DNA of 64,000 bases from Candidatus Sabulitectum silens (GTDB lineage Bacteria > Fermentibacterota > Fermentibacteria > Fermentibacterales > JCC-6). Shown here one piece after another: positions 18,711-27,869 of this stretch. Under the pieces are notes generated by a model. It was not told the origin of the DNA and ran no database searches. It saw nothing but the letters and a program-made list of their open reading frames with translations. The DNA lies in contig MJAN01000005.1 of assembly GCA_001875255.1 (NCBI GenBank), forward strand, positions 124,001 through 188,000, given 5' to 3'. A program made the position numbers and the translations under genes. Numbering within the stretch: the first letter of the stretch is position 1; the number at the start of each line of letters is the position of its first letter.

Positions 18711-19160
18711 CTACTCCATTTCCAGCGACCCGCAGGCCAGGTCACTGAGTGTGTTGCCGAGAAGATAGGTTTCGCAGAGGACCTTGATGTCCGACCAGAG
18801 AATCCTTGTTGGACAGGTTTTCTCTCTGGCGCATCCGATCTTGCTCTGTTCTTCGATGGTCTTTGTATCGGGGCACTGCAGAATACAGTTAGTATGAAAG
18901 AATTCGGTTTCCAGCACCCTTATCACATCAAGAAGAGGTATTTCCGAGGGGTTTCTGCTGAGCACATAACCCCCGCCGGGACCCCTTCGGCCCCTGACTA
19001 TGTCCGCGGCCCGGAGCCGCCCGAATATCTGCTCGAGATACCTTATCGGAATATCCTCGACCTTTGCGATGGCCGCCAGGCTCACTGGAGAGGTCCTGTC
19101 GGTCCTGGCAAGGTGGACAAGGGCCCTGAGCCCGTATCTGCTTCTGGTGGAAATAAGCAT
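18711..19160 (-). CDS. iscR: Rrf2-family regulator, IscR-like
   Basis: Transcription factor likely to sense Fe-S status and control this operon. The 149-residue protein begins at ATG 19160 after AAAGGAG. The winged-helix region at residues 1-70 has the typical Thr-Arg-Ser-Arg-Tyr-Gly-Leu-Arg-Ala start and a Gly-Gly-Gly-Tyr wing. Four Cys near residues 95-125 (two in Cys-Ile-Leu-Gln-Cys, then two more in a Cys-x5-Cys pattern) could hold a cluster, though the spacing differs from E. coli IscR. The frame is open upstream into the previous gene, so length alone does not mark the start. First gene of the isc operon. Confidence 0.88.
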   Translation of the reverse strand: MLISTRSRYGLRALVHLARTDRTSPVSLAAIAKVEDIPIRYLEQIFGRLRAADIVRGRRGPGGGYVLSRNPSEIPLLDVIRVLETEFFHTNCILQCPDTKTIEEQSKIGCAREKTCPTRILWSDIKVLCETYLLGNTLSDLACGSLEME

Positions 19161-19215
19161 TCGGGACTCCTTTCTTACTTTTCCTCTACGGAATATAGCG
19201 AATAGGTCAACCTGA

Positions 19216-19724
19216 TCACCGGCGGAGTTTCCTGAGGGTAATGATCGTGGCGGCAATGACCAGGCCGGCGGTAAAACGGTTATAAGAATGGTCATGCCCA
19301 TGGGCAGTGAATCGTAGGTCACTCCGGTTCCCCGGAAGTAAACCCTCAGGCCGCCGATGAACCTGATCGGATGGTAGTTTCCCCTGTTGCTGACTATAAG
19401 CACATAGTCGCCGAAATCGGGAACCTCCAGGGAGACATCAGCCGATGTTCCTCGGTAGATGCCCAGAGTGTCTATGTCCCCCCTGTTCTGCCAGCCGTTC
19501 TGGTAGTTCCAGTGGGAAAGCAGTATGAGCTCCACCGGTGTATCAGGAGGAATGGTCTCAAACCTGCCGAATACCCTGACGCTGTCAGCCTGATCCGGTG
19601 TGACCCTGAACTTCAGATAACGGTAGGAAGCCACGCCGAGGTCCATGGTGTCCTCGAAAAGGGAAAAGGAGCCGGCAAGCGCCCATGAAGGAATGAGAAA
19701 GAGTATCAGGAGTATGAGCTTCAC
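19216..19724 (-). CDS. secreted protein with C-terminal membrane anchor, frameshifted
   Basis: GTG 19724 overlaps the TGA of the upstream 38-codon gene (GTGA). The signal peptide is Leu-Ile-Leu-Leu-Ile-Leu-Phe ending Ala-Leu-Ala. The middle is a beta-rich domain (about 110 residues) with Tyr-Arg-Tyr-Leu-Lys-Phe. One base is lost near 19272 in a short A/C tract. After repair the end is a single hydrophobic helix and a short basic tail (Arg-Lys-Leu-Arg-Arg), so it is probably a periplasmic protein anchored at its C-terminus. No family recognised. Uncorrected, its frame runs on into iscR. Confidence 0.55.
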
Positions 19725-19837
19725 TGATCGGTTGCCCTTTTCATGAGATCCCTGAGCATCCTTCCCGATGATATGTGATAAAGGCCCGCAAGCACCAGCA
19801 GTATACCCACCAGGAAGGACAGCAGCATAACGACCAT
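19721..19837 (-). CDS. 38-residue single-helix membrane peptide
   Basis: ATG 19837 to TGA 19721. A hydrophobic helix fills residues 2-22 (Val-Val-Met-Leu-Leu-Ser-Phe-Leu), followed by a basic tail. Its stop overlaps the next start by four bases, and the stop of the upstream gene lies 16 bases before it. The packing in one unit with neighbouring membrane genes supports translation. A GAGG-containing stretch lies about 11 bases upstream. Function unknown. Confidence 0.5.
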   Translation of the reverse strand: MVVMLLSFLVGILLVLAGLYHISSGRMLRDLMKRATDQ

Positions 19838-19853
19838 GGAGAAGGAACCCCCT

Positions 19854-20441
19854 CTATATAGTCAGCAGTGAGTTCCATTTTTCGGCGGCCTCGCTGAATG
19901 AACCCTCAGCGGAGAGAAGGTCTTCCCTGAGTGTGTCCACAGCCGAGGCTACCCCATCTATTGCCTCGGATGTCTGGATTACATCGGTGGAGAGGTTTTC
20001 CAGCTGGCCGTTGAGTAGCCCCAGTTTCGCCGCTACGTTCTCGGTTCTCTCGGCAACTTCGTCGAAGTGGTTTCCCGGCATGATGTTCCTGAGCATTGGC
20101 GGCATGGAGGCCATGTCATTTGCGATTGCCGGCAGAATGATCCTGGTTTCCTCAAGGATCCCCACGGTCTGATTCAGGACATCTCCGGTTCTAAAAAGAA
20201 CGAGGGAGGTTGTGTTCATGGAGGTCTGAACTTCGTTGATCATCCCGCTGGAGTTTGAAACACCTTCGGTCAGGGTAATGATGGCGCCGGATGAGGTCCT
20301 GAGACCCCGCGCCGAGTTCATCAGCATGGAATCCAGTGGTTTCATAAGCAGTGGACCGGCTGCCATGAAAACTATTCCAAGAGCAATAAGCAGCACTCCC
20401 GTTGTGGTTCCCAGTATGTTTATGTACATCGAACCCTTCAT
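19854..20441 (-). CDS. membrane-anchored coiled-coil protein
   Basis: 195 residues: a hydrophobic region at about residues 9-32, then a long helical domain of Ser, Thr, Asn and Leu heptads with no Cys. This resembles chemoreceptor-like or Mce-like extracytoplasmic helices, but it lacks a signalling tip. It starts a few bases downstream of the channel gene stop and is followed by two small membrane genes, so it may be part of a channel-linked operon. Function unknown. Confidence 0.6.
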   Translation of the reverse strand: MKGSMYINILGTTTGVLLIALGIVFMAAGPLLMKPLDSMLMNSARGLRTSSGAIITLTEGVSNSSGMINEVQTSMNTTSLVLFRTGDVLNQTVGILEETRIILPAIANDMASMPPMLRNIMPGNHFDEVAERTENVAAKLGLLNGQLENLSTDVIQTSEAIDGVASAVDTLREDLLSAEGSFSEAAEKWNSLLTI

Positions 20442-20445
20442 ATCA

Positions 20446-22295
20446 CTACCTTTCAGCGATGGCCACTATCCTGCAGTCTTCATCCTTCGGCATCATCTCG
20501 CGGGAGGGAGGATTCAGTTCCACAACCGCGGCGGAGCCCCTGCCGGTAAGCCATCCGAGAACCGTTTCGCCCCTTAGGCGGCCCTGGGCCTGGATGTCAG
20601 CGAAGGTGCCTGGAAAGAACTGATCGGAGCACCGAAGCTGGATTTCACAGCCGGAGGGGTCAAATATCTCCTCAAAAACCTGACCCAGTTCATTCTGTTT
20701 CACAAGCTGGGCCATGATCATGCTGCAAACCTCATTGGAAATAACAAAATCGTCAATCTCAGCGGCGGAGGCAAGCCTTCTGTTCCTGGGATTCCTTATC
20801 TCCGCTACTGTGGTTCCCTTCCAGTCTTCCCGGTGTGAGTCCTTTATCCCCTTAAGTATGAGAAGTGTTACGATGCAATGTGAGTCAGCGGCTTCATCGG
20901 TTTCTCCAGGGGGTTTTCCGGACAACACCATTATGCTGTGGTAGTTCCAGGGATTAAGGGCCTCCACCTGAACGGGGTCGGTCCTGTCCACCATTTTGTA
21001 GTCCACGGTGCATTTCGTGCACTGGATGAGCCCGGTAACCCTTCTGCCCTCCTCCACCGGCAGGTTCCCGGCCACCAGAATCTCCGCCCCCCCGCTTGAG
21101 TACCGGTCAAGGAGGTCCAGCATGAGGTCGAACCTGGTGCTGTGACCGGAGAACACCAGCATCCTGAATAGTCCGCCGCAGACCTGTTTCGGCTTAACCT
21201 TCAGTGAATCAGTTTCCAGCTGTTCATCGATGAAGGAATAGCTGCGGGGGGTTTCCGCGAGAACCAGGAGACGGTCACCGGGTCTGTAAACCGTTTCAGA
21301 GGACGGGTTCAGGATTACCCTTCCACCCTTCTGTATTCCCGCGACCACTCCTCCCCGGCAGCGCTTTGCTATGCCGTCGAAGGAGGAACCCTCCAGAAAG
21401 GGCCATTCCCTTATGTAGAACTCGTTCCCCGCGAAGCTGAGTATTTCCTTGTAAACGGCACTCAGCCCGGGCTGTCTGCATATCTGTACCAGAAGACGCA
21501 TTATGACATCACGGGAGGGAACCCAGCGCACATCTTCGCTTACGATGTTCGCCACCTGACCCAGTTTCCTGTTCTGTATCTCGCACACCGCACCCTGTGG
21601 CATTCTGTCACATAGCGCCCTTACCGCTATGAGGGTCTTCAGCACCGCACCGTCGTCTTCCCCACCACAACGAACCCCGGCAGGTGTCAAAGCCCGCCAG
21701 CCTCAGGGAATCTATGTCGGTGGTGTTGCCGCTGCGGCATATCACCTCGGGTATGACCCTGCGCCCGGTGCGCTGGGAAAGTGTATCCTCCATCTCCTCC
21801 CGAGTGGAACCGGAGAACATCACTATGCTTTTTCTGTCGCCCCTGGGCAGTTCCCTGCGGGACTCGATGAGCTCCCGAACCACTTCATAAAGCCTGTCGC
21901 CGCCGCCGCAGACTATCAGATGGTCCTTCTCGACGATCGGGGAACGGCCTTTTTTTCAGTGACTCCAGCCGCTCTGTTATCTTTGAGGAAAGAATGCCTA
22001 TCAGGAGGGAAAGGATCATTATCCCGGAGATGGTAACGAACACCCCAACCGCCGCGGTATGGGTGTCGTACCTGTTGTCACCTATGAAGGTGCCCTGGTC
22101 AAGGAGTCGGGTGAATGACCACCAGAAGGTGTTTTCAGAGTACTCGTCGGAAAAGTGGCCGTCCACAAGTATCATTCCAGCGGTGATCACCGCTGCGGAC
22201 ATAACAACGAGAAACAGTATCTGCCAGAGCGGATTGCGCACGAGAATATCGTTGAGGTAGTACTGGAACCGCCTGCGGAAGTATTTCAGCGCCAT
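20446..22295 (-). CDS. CASTOR/POLLUX-type ion channel, frameshifted
   Basis: About 616 residues across three frames. The N-terminal 100 residues hold two to three hydrophobic segments and a pore-like loop. The C-terminal part has repeated RCK-type Rossmann regions, for example 'DHLIVCGGGDRLYEVV' and 'DIDSLRLAGFDTCRGFVVVGEDDGAVLK' after repair. The architecture fits the CASTOR/POLLUX/SYM8 family, cation channels related to TrkA-gated K+ channels; bacterial members are poorly characterised. Breaks occur at an A7 tract (about 21960, which looks one base too long) and at two missing G near 21680 and 21665. A plain TrkA-type potassium channel is the main alternative. Confidence 0.75.
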
Positions 22296-22357
22296 GAACC
22301 CCTCCTTAAGGTATCAGGTGATATAATTACACAGGACTCAATCGGAAAAGGGATGTG

Positions 22358-23164
22358 ATGACGAACAGTTTTGCGGGCATGGTGGCGGTACTTGCCGAAA
22401 AGGCGGGAAGCATTCTCACGGAGTTTTCCAGAAGGGGCTTTTCAGTGGAGAACAAGGAGGGAATGGAATGGGTAACCGAAGCAGACTACAGGGCGGAGGA
22501 TTTCCTCAGGGATGAGCTGACCTCCCTTCTTCCCGGCTCGGCCTTCATAGGCGAGGAAAGCTGGAACGGCGAGTACCCTTCGCCTCCCATGTGGATAGTT
22601 GACCCCCTCGACGGCACCAACAACTTCGCCTCGGGGATACCTTTCTACTGCGTTTCCATAGCCCTGGCCGACGCAGAAGGGCTTTCCCTGGGCTGCATAC
22701 ACGATCCGGTTCACCGGGAGACCTTCATGGCCCTTCGGGGTGGAGGCGCCTGGCTGAACGGGAAACCCATGGCAGTTTCAGGGGCAAAGGATCTTTCCCG
22801 AGTTATCCTCGCAACGGGCTTCCCCTATTCCCGCACGGAAAATGACCTTACCTTTGACATCGGCGTTCTGAAAGCATTTCTGGGCAGGGCCAGGGGGATC
22901 AGAAGGTGCGGTTCCGCCGCCCTGGACCTGGCATACACCGCGGCGGGAAGGCTGGGGGGGTTCTGGGAACAGAAGCTTAACCCCTGGGACATGGCCGCCG
23001 GGGTTCTTCTTGTCAGGGAAGCCGGGGGGACCGTTACCGGATTCAGGGAGACATCCTGGACCCTCTCCTCAGGGGGCGTTCAGTGCTCCTGCCCCGGGGT
23101 CTGGAATGATTTCAGCGGCATAATAATGAAAAGCGCCCCCGGTGAAGGGGGCGCGGTTCACTGA
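22358..23164 (+). CDS. inositol monophosphatase family phosphatase
   Basis: Mg2+-dependent sugar- or nucleotide-phosphate phosphatase. The three metal motifs are intact: Gly-Glu-Glu-Ser near residue 67, Trp-Ile-Val-Asp-Pro-Leu-Asp-Gly-Thr-Asn near residue 82, and Trp-Glu-Gln-Lys-Leu-Asn-Pro-Trp-Asp near residue 208. 268 residues, the family's usual length. Substrate (myo-inositol-1-P, 3'-phosphoadenosine-5'-phosphate or histidinol-P) cannot be told from sequence. ATG 22358 is preceded by GTG 22355. A TATAAT at 22322-22327 is a plausible -10. The last codons form a terminator hairpin. Confidence 0.88.
   Translation: MTNSFAGMVAVLAEKAGSILTEFSRRGFSVENKEGMEWVTEADYRAEDFLRDELTSLLPGSAFIGEESWNGEYPSPPMWIVDPLDGTNNFASGIPFYCVSIALADAEGLSLGCIHDPVHRETFMALRGGGAWLNGKPMAVSGAKDLSRVILATGFPYSRTENDLTFDIGVLKAFLGRARGIRRCGSAALDLAYTAAGRLGGFWEQKLNPWDMAAGVLLVREAGGTVTGFRETSWTLSSGGVQCSCPGVWNDFSGIIMKSAPGEGGAVH
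23133..23154. terminator. bidirectional hairpin in the 3' end of the phosphatase
   Basis: GCGCCCCC (23133-23140) pairs with GGGGGCGC (23147-23154) around a six-base loop. It lies within the last codons of the phosphatase gene, 18 bases from the convergent OMP gene stop, and could end both transcripts. No T-run. Confidence 0.55.
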
Positions 23165-23171
23165 AAGCCGT

Positions 23172-23869
23172 CTAGAAGCCCAGGTTGGCCCCGGCGAAGT
23201 AGGAAACAATCGCGTCGCCTGCGTCGTCGCCGAAGGGCTTTGAAAGCCTGACCTCTCCGAAGGCGGAGACAGGCATTCCAAGGGGCTGGAAGGTTAATCC
23301 TACAACTCCCTCGGCGGAGGGAAAGATATGATCGTAGGGGTCGATGGCCGGTTCACCGGTTGACTGCTGCTCCAGCAATCCCAGCATGGCGTCGGCATCG
23401 CTGACCACGAAGTGAAGACCGCCTCCGCCTCCCACATAGGGCTTGAAGGGAGTAGGGCCCAGGGGGATGTCGGCCCTGAGAAGGCCCGCGAGGCCAAGGT
23501 TGTGATAGGTGGCGGTGTAGTCGCTGATCATGTCCGCTTCCGAGGGAACGGTCCAGCCCAGCTCGTTCTCGAGATAGTTCCTGAGGTCGTCGATGTTGCC
23601 GCTGTAGTCGTAGTTGTACTCATCCTTCAGGTAGTTGGAGAGGTAGTTCTCCATCGAAACATCGGACTCGGTGCTGGTGTAGGTTCCGCTTACCTCAAGG
23701 CCGAGCATGGGCATCAGGGGAAACAGCATCTGACCACCGAATATTGCTCCGTCGGCGCTGAGGCCGGTGAAGGGTCGTCGGCGGTGGTGTAGCCCACCCT
23801 GCCTCCGAACTTCGGCCCGGCGAAGGCCGCCAGGGTCAGAACGAGTACCCCAAAAACAGCTATTCTCAT
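23172..23869 (-). CDS. outer-membrane beta-barrel protein (OmpA/OprF-like), frameshifted
   Basis: Start ATG 23869 after AAGGAGAA. The signal peptide is Met-Arg-Ile-Ala-Val-Phe-Gly-Val-Leu-Val-Leu and ends Ala-Phe-Ala-Gly. The body of about 215 residues has alternating strands typical of small barrels ('GGGGGLHFV', 'GVVGLTFQPL') and ends in Ala-Gly-Ala-Asn-Leu-Gly-Phe, with the terminal Phe typical of outer-membrane insertion. One base is missing near 23776, where Asp-Asp-Pro-Phe-Thr-Gly-Leu is split. Function unknown; the composition suggests a structural barrel, not a channel for a known substrate. Confidence 0.65.
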
Positions 23870-23898
23870 TTTCCGTTCTCCTTTCTGTTACAGGGGGG

Positions 23899-23927
23899 AT
23901 TATTCAATTCGGGAACTCCCAGGTCAA
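23899..23927 (-). promoter_or_regulatory. promoter of the OMP gene
   Basis: On the minus strand TTGACC (23922-23927), 17 bases, AATAAT (23899-23904). It lies about 30 bases from the OMP start and back to back with the protease promoter. Confidence 0.7.
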
Positions 23928-23936
23928 CAGTCTGTA

Positions 23937-23965
23937 TTGACTTGCAGGACGTTACACATGATTAT
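23937..23965 (+). promoter_or_regulatory. promoter of the C25 protease
   Basis: TTGACT (23937-23942), 17 bases, GATTAT (23960-23965). The leader to the ATG would be about 70 bases. Confidence 0.6.
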
Positions 23966-24040
23966 ACATGTAATCGCTCAAGGTACATACTTGTGCTCCC
24001 TGCGCCTTTATTTTATAAGCTGAAAGGAGAATGCTACAGC

Positions 24041-26325
24041 ATGAAGAACGCTTTTCTCTTGGCTGTTGCTCTGGTAACAGCATCATTCGCCCTTAACGGG
24101 AACTTCGACTGGCAGTCATTCGGCGGCCAGCCCGGAGACCCCTGCCAGGTGGATCTTGTTGAATCCGACGCCGGCCACATTGTCGTGGACATCACCGTTC
24201 CGGGTTTCTGGCTAGGCAAACCGCTGCCGGAGGAACCACCTGGGACACCATCGTGCTTCCGGAATACTCCACCCAGACCGAAGTGGGCATGCCCGAGGTT
24301 CCCACGGTTCCACAGATGTTCGCTCTTCCCTTTGGAAGCCAACCTGTGGTTACCATCGAGGATGTCGGTTACACAACCTACTCCGGCATCAACCTGGTTC
24401 CCGTCCAGACCCCTGAGATCGACATGCCCCACAACCCCTACCCCTTCAGGAAGGATCAGGCTGTCTACGACACCAACTCCTTCTTCCCGGGCCAGTGGGC
24501 CGAAACCGCAAGCCCCGCCGTATGGGGCGGCATCAACACCGACCGCCTTCAGTTCAACCCCTTCAGATACAACCCCGTAACCGGTGAACTCATGGCGGCC
24601 AGAACCATCCGTGTAAGGATCGATTTCCAGGGGAATATGGATGCCCTTGCCTTCTCCTCCACTGAAACGGTGAGGAACGGCGCCTCCAGGATGCTGATCA
24701 ACTACGACCTGGTCCAGGACGCGGCCTCTGCCCCCACCGACGCCGACGCCGCCGAGTATGTTTTCGTTACCACCAGCGCCAACCTTGCCGCCATCACTCC
24801 CCTTGTGGAGTTCTACCAGGGCGTCGGTTATGAGACCGCCGTGGTTACCCTTCCCAGCGGCTCCTCCTCCGGAACGATCAAAGCGGCCATTGGCGACTAC
24901 TACGACACATCAATGACCCGTTTCGCCCTGATCGCCGGCGACCACGCCGCCCTTCCCAGTTACAACTACGGCTCCTTCGTTGGCGATTACTGGTATGCCT
25001 GCATGGTGGGCACCGATCTCGTCCCCGAGATAGCGGTGGGTCGTCTCACCGGAAACGCCTCACAGATCGAGCTTCAGGTTTCCAAGATAATCGACGGCTA
25101 CTACCAGTACGCCTTCGACGACTCCAGAACCACAGGAATTATTCCCAGCACAACCGTACTCGCCGCCCACCAGGAGCAGTACCCGGGCAAGTACACCCAG
25201 TGCTGCAACGAGATAGCCGCGGCAAGCTACGCCACCGACATGACCTTCTTCAAGATCTACCCCCCCGAGGGCGGAACCAACACCATGGTGGAGGACTGGT
25301 TCAACGACGGCATCGGTTCCATAGGCTACAGGGGCCACGGCGATGTCACCATCTGGTCCTGGAGCGCACCTGGATACTGGTCTAAAACAAACATCCAGAA
25401 CCTCACCAACGAGTTCCTTCCTCCGGTATGGACAATCGCCTGCCTCTGCGGTGAATACCAGAGCGGCAGCGAGTGCCTTGCGGAAAGCTTCGCCTGGGAT
25501 GAGCACGGCGCCAGCGGCAACCTGGCCGCCAACGACCCCAGCTACACCATACCCAACCACGACTACATGAAGCAGATCTACCTTAAGGTATACGACGAAG
25601 GCGTTTACAACATGATGGAGGCCATCAACGAGGCCACCGTTGAGACCATCAACATCCACGGTTCCCTCGGTGAGACCAACGCTAAGATGTACATCTGGTT
25701 CGGCGACCCCGCCATGGAGCTGTTCACCAACGACACCACGAACCCCAAGCCTCTGTCCATCAGCACCGATCCCGGAATGGTCAACCCCGGCTCACAGACC
25801 ATAACCGTAACCGTCACAAGCCAGGGCTCCCCTGTCAGCGGTGCAACCGTGGGCCTCTCCGACGGCATCGAAGGCATGGACGGCGGAACCTTCTTTGAAA
25901 CCCAGACCACCAATGGCAGCGGTGAGGCGGTTTTCAGTGTGAACGTCTCCTCCTCGGCCACACACCTCTACACCGGGGCCAGGCTTCACAACTACAACCC
26001 CGACAGCCACATGATCGATGTCTATCCCTCCGAGGTCGACGACACCGTCGCCGGAGTGGAAACCTTCACACTGGGCATCACCGCCGCTGTTAACCCCATA
26101 GTAGGCAGCTCCGCCCTCAACTTCTCCACACCGGTGGAAGGACACGCCACGGTACAGGTATTCGACCTTGCCGGCCGTTCAGTCCAGACCCTTGTGAACG
26201 AAGAGGTAGGAGCGGGCAGCCACTCGGTTAACTGGACACCGGGCGAAGTAGCCAGCGGTGTTTACTTCATAAGGCTCACAACTCCCTCGGGAACCGTTTC
26301 CACACAGGCAATGGTTCTCAGGTAG
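24041..26325 (+). CDS. secreted C25 (gingipain-type) cysteine peptidase with C-terminal sorting-like domain, frameshifted
   Basis: Large secreted protease of about 760 residues. A signal peptide (Lys-Asn-Ala-Phe-Leu-Leu-Ala-Val-Ala-Leu) and a propeptide precede the C25 domain. The catalytic His is in Gly-Tyr-Arg-Gly-His-Gly-Asp and the Cys in Ile-Ala-Cys-Leu-Cys-Gly-Glu-Tyr. A beta-sandwich with Ser/Thr/Gly-rich strands follows, then a C-terminal domain with 'VQVFDLAGRSV', 'GVYFIRL' and final 'MVLR', as in FlgD-Ig/type IX sorting domains. One base is missing near 24232 between Pro-Leu-Pro-Glu and Thr-Thr-Trp-Asp. It would start the breakdown of external protein. Confidence 0.9.
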
Positions 26326-26349
26326 TCGTACATCCTTCATTCTCTCCCC

Positions 26350-26378
26350 GGGGGCGGCAACAGCCGCCCCCTTTCTTC
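26350..26378 (+). terminator. intrinsic terminator of the C25 gene
   Basis: GGGGGCGGC (26350-26358), loop AACA, GCCGCCCCC (26363-26371), followed by TTTCTTCT. About 25 bases after the protease stop. Confidence 0.8.
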
Positions 26379-26392
26379 TGGCGGGTGTAATT

Positions 26393-26433
26393 ATCATTGA
26401 AAATCCTGCCTTGACTTCCGGATTTTCAATGAT
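26393..26433. repeat. 14-bp perfect inverted repeat
   Basis: ATCATTGAAAATCC (26393-26406) and its exact complement (26420-26433) with a 13-base loop. AT-rich, unlike the GC-rich terminators nearby. A second perfect 8-bp hairpin follows at 26476-26494 (TCCGGAAA, CGG, TTTCCGGA). Neither lies in a gene. Could be an operator, a second terminator or a small mobile repeat. Confidence 0.6.
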
Positions 26434-26505
26434 CTTCCCGGGTCCCATGCAGAACCCTCCCCCCATATGTGCCCCTCCGGAAACGGTTTCCGGACTCCTG
26501 CCCCC

Positions 26506-26535
26506 TTGACCTGCCGGGGGCCCGTCCTTCATAAT
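26506..26535 (+). promoter_or_regulatory. promoter of the rpsF operon
   Basis: TTGACC (26506-26511), 18 bases, CATAAT (26530-26535). It would give a leader of about 175 bases before rpsF. Confidence 0.6.
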
Positions 26536-26541
26536 AGCGGG

Positions 26542-26716
26542 CTGCTTGCCCCGAACACCGATTCGGGGACGACGCGACTGAAATGATTGTCGCCGGCCCG
26601 AAAGCAGAGCGCGTGGCGCTGGAACCCCCGGGTTCCTTATCATGACTGTTCTGTCAGTCTCCTTTCGGGCACGGTGTTTGTTCCACACCAACAGGGCCGG
26701 AAGGAGGCTTTGTTAA
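26542..26716 (+). promoter_or_regulatory. structured leader of the rpsF operon
   Basis: Long untranslated leader with several hairpins: CCCCGAA with TTCGGGG around a six-base ACACCG-containing loop (about 26551-26570), and GGAACCC with GGGTTCC near 26620-26635. In many bacteria the S6:S18 complex binds its own mRNA leader; this leader is a candidate for that control. The motif itself was not proven. Confidence 0.45.
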
Positions 26717-27052
26717 TTGCGTAATTACGAAACGGTACTTATCTGGAAATCCAGCCTTTCTGAAGCTGAGCTGAAGAAGGAAACTGGAAAGGTTCAGGAA
26801 TCGTAACCGGCGGAGAGGGAGAACTTCTCGGCTTCGACGACTGGGCCGCCGTCAGCTTGCATACCCCATTCTCAAGGAAACCGAGGGAGTTTATCACCTG
26901 GTTCACTGGAACGGTGAGACCCGATAAAGGACGCCATCGATAAAATGCTGCGGATAAACGACAACTGTCTCCGCCACCTCACCCTCAGACAGGACAGAAA
27001 CACAAGAATGGGTTCCTCTGACAAACCACAGACCCACCAGGACGGTGAATGA
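26717..27052 (+). CDS. rpsF: 30S ribosomal protein bS6, frameshifted
   Basis: Small-subunit protein that pairs with bS18 on the platform. The start is TTG 26717 with AAGGAGG at 26701-26707. The first 28 codons read Arg-Asn-Tyr-Glu-Thr-Val-Leu-Ile-Trp, typical of S6. After shifts the sequence continues with 'GFDDWGRRQLAYPILKE', 'GVYHLVHWNGE' and 'MLRINDNCLRHLTLR', all conserved. Three breaks lie near 26803, 26846 and 26922, so no long ORF exists here. The end overlaps the ssb start (ATGA). About 110 residues, normal length. Confidence 0.85.
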
Positions 27053-27498
27053 CAGTGGATCTGAGAATGCCCAGCATCAACAAGATCCTGATCTCCGGCA
27101 ACCTCACCGACGACCCCAGAACCAACATCCTGGAGAACGGAACCCATGTTGCCAATTTCAGGATGGCAAGCAACCAGAGATACAAGGCCCGGGACGGCGA
27201 ATGGAAGGACAAGACCTGTTTCGTGGATGTGGTAACCTGGCGCCAGCTGGCGGAAAGGGTTGCCAGCCGCCTCCACAAGGGAAGCCCCGTAATGGTGGAG
27301 GGCGAGCTGCAGTACACCCAGTGGAACGCCCAGGACGGCACCAAGCGCAGCCGGGTTGAGATCCTCGCCCGTAGCGTACAGATGCTGGAGAAGACCGGAG
27401 ACTCCGGATCAAGACCATCCTACGGTGACGACCCCGACGAGTCCCCCAGACGCGAGGCCTCCGATGAGCCCGACTACACCGACGACATTCCGTTCTAG
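27049..27498 (+). CDS. ssb: single-stranded DNA-binding protein
   Basis: Coats single-stranded DNA during replication and repair. 149 residues from ATG 27049; Met7 is an alternative. The OB fold spans residues 8-112: 'INKILISGNLTDDP', 'FVDVVTWRQLAERV', 'KGSPVMVEGELQY'. A disordered acidic linker ends in Asp-Asp-Ile-Pro-Phe, the conserved tip that recruits partners. Intact frame, in the usual rpsF-ssb-rpsR position. Confidence 0.95.
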   Translation: MTVDLRMPSINKILISGNLTDDPRTNILENGTHVANFRMASNQRYKARDGEWKDKTCFVDVVTWRQLAERVASRLHKGSPVMVEGELQYTQWNAQDGTKRSRVEILARSVQMLEKTGDSGSRPSYGDDPDESPRREASDEPDYTDDIPF

Positions 27499-27509
27499 GG
27501 AAAGCTGAA

Positions 27510-27869
27510 ATGGATCTTCAGAGGGAACTTCCCGGCCTCAACTACGCAGCGCTGACCGGGGTGATTAAGAAGCGAAGGGGGATAAACCTCACCCGCACCG
27601 GAATTCCGGTCATTCACCTCATTATCGAGAACACAGTTGAGCCATGGTTCGAGGAAAGCAAACCCCGAACCTGCGAGATCAGCGTGGATATCTGGGGCAG
27701 GCTTGCCTCGGTCCACGACGAAGGGCTGAAGATCGGGGCGGGGATCTTCGCCGAGGGAGTCCTTGTTCACAGAGAGGTCGTAGACATAGCCGGCGGAGTC
27801 CATTTTCAGAACGTTCTGAAGGCCCGTCGCATACAGATAATCGCACCCATCAGAGAAAGGAAGGCTTAA
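27510..27869 (+). CDS. second OB-fold protein, SSB/PriB-like
   Basis: 119 residues, intact. 'LNYAALTGVIKKRRGINLTRTG' and 'SVDIWGRLA' followed by 'GVHFQNVLKARRI' mirror the strand order of an SSB OB fold, but the acidic C-terminal tip is absent. Its place between ssb and rpsR is where some bacteria encode PriB, so a replication-restart or single-strand-binding role is likely. It ends in Lys-Ala just before the rpsR ATG (TAAATG). Whether it is PriB in the strict sense needs an alignment. Confidence 0.6.
   Translation: MDLQRELPGLNYAALTGVIKKRRGINLTRTGIPVIHLIIENTVEPWFEESKPRTCEISVDIWGRLASVHDEGLKIGAGIFAEGVLVHREVVDIAGGVHFQNVLKARRIQIIAPIRERKA

Noticed and set aside
25060..25659. Long antisense ORF in the C25 gene
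   Set aside because: Mirror frame of a GC-rich coding region; Val/Gly-rich without domain signs.
26179..26691. 170-codon minus ORF across the protease end and rpsF leader
   Set aside because: Covers a terminator, repeats and a promoter; composition is not protein-like.
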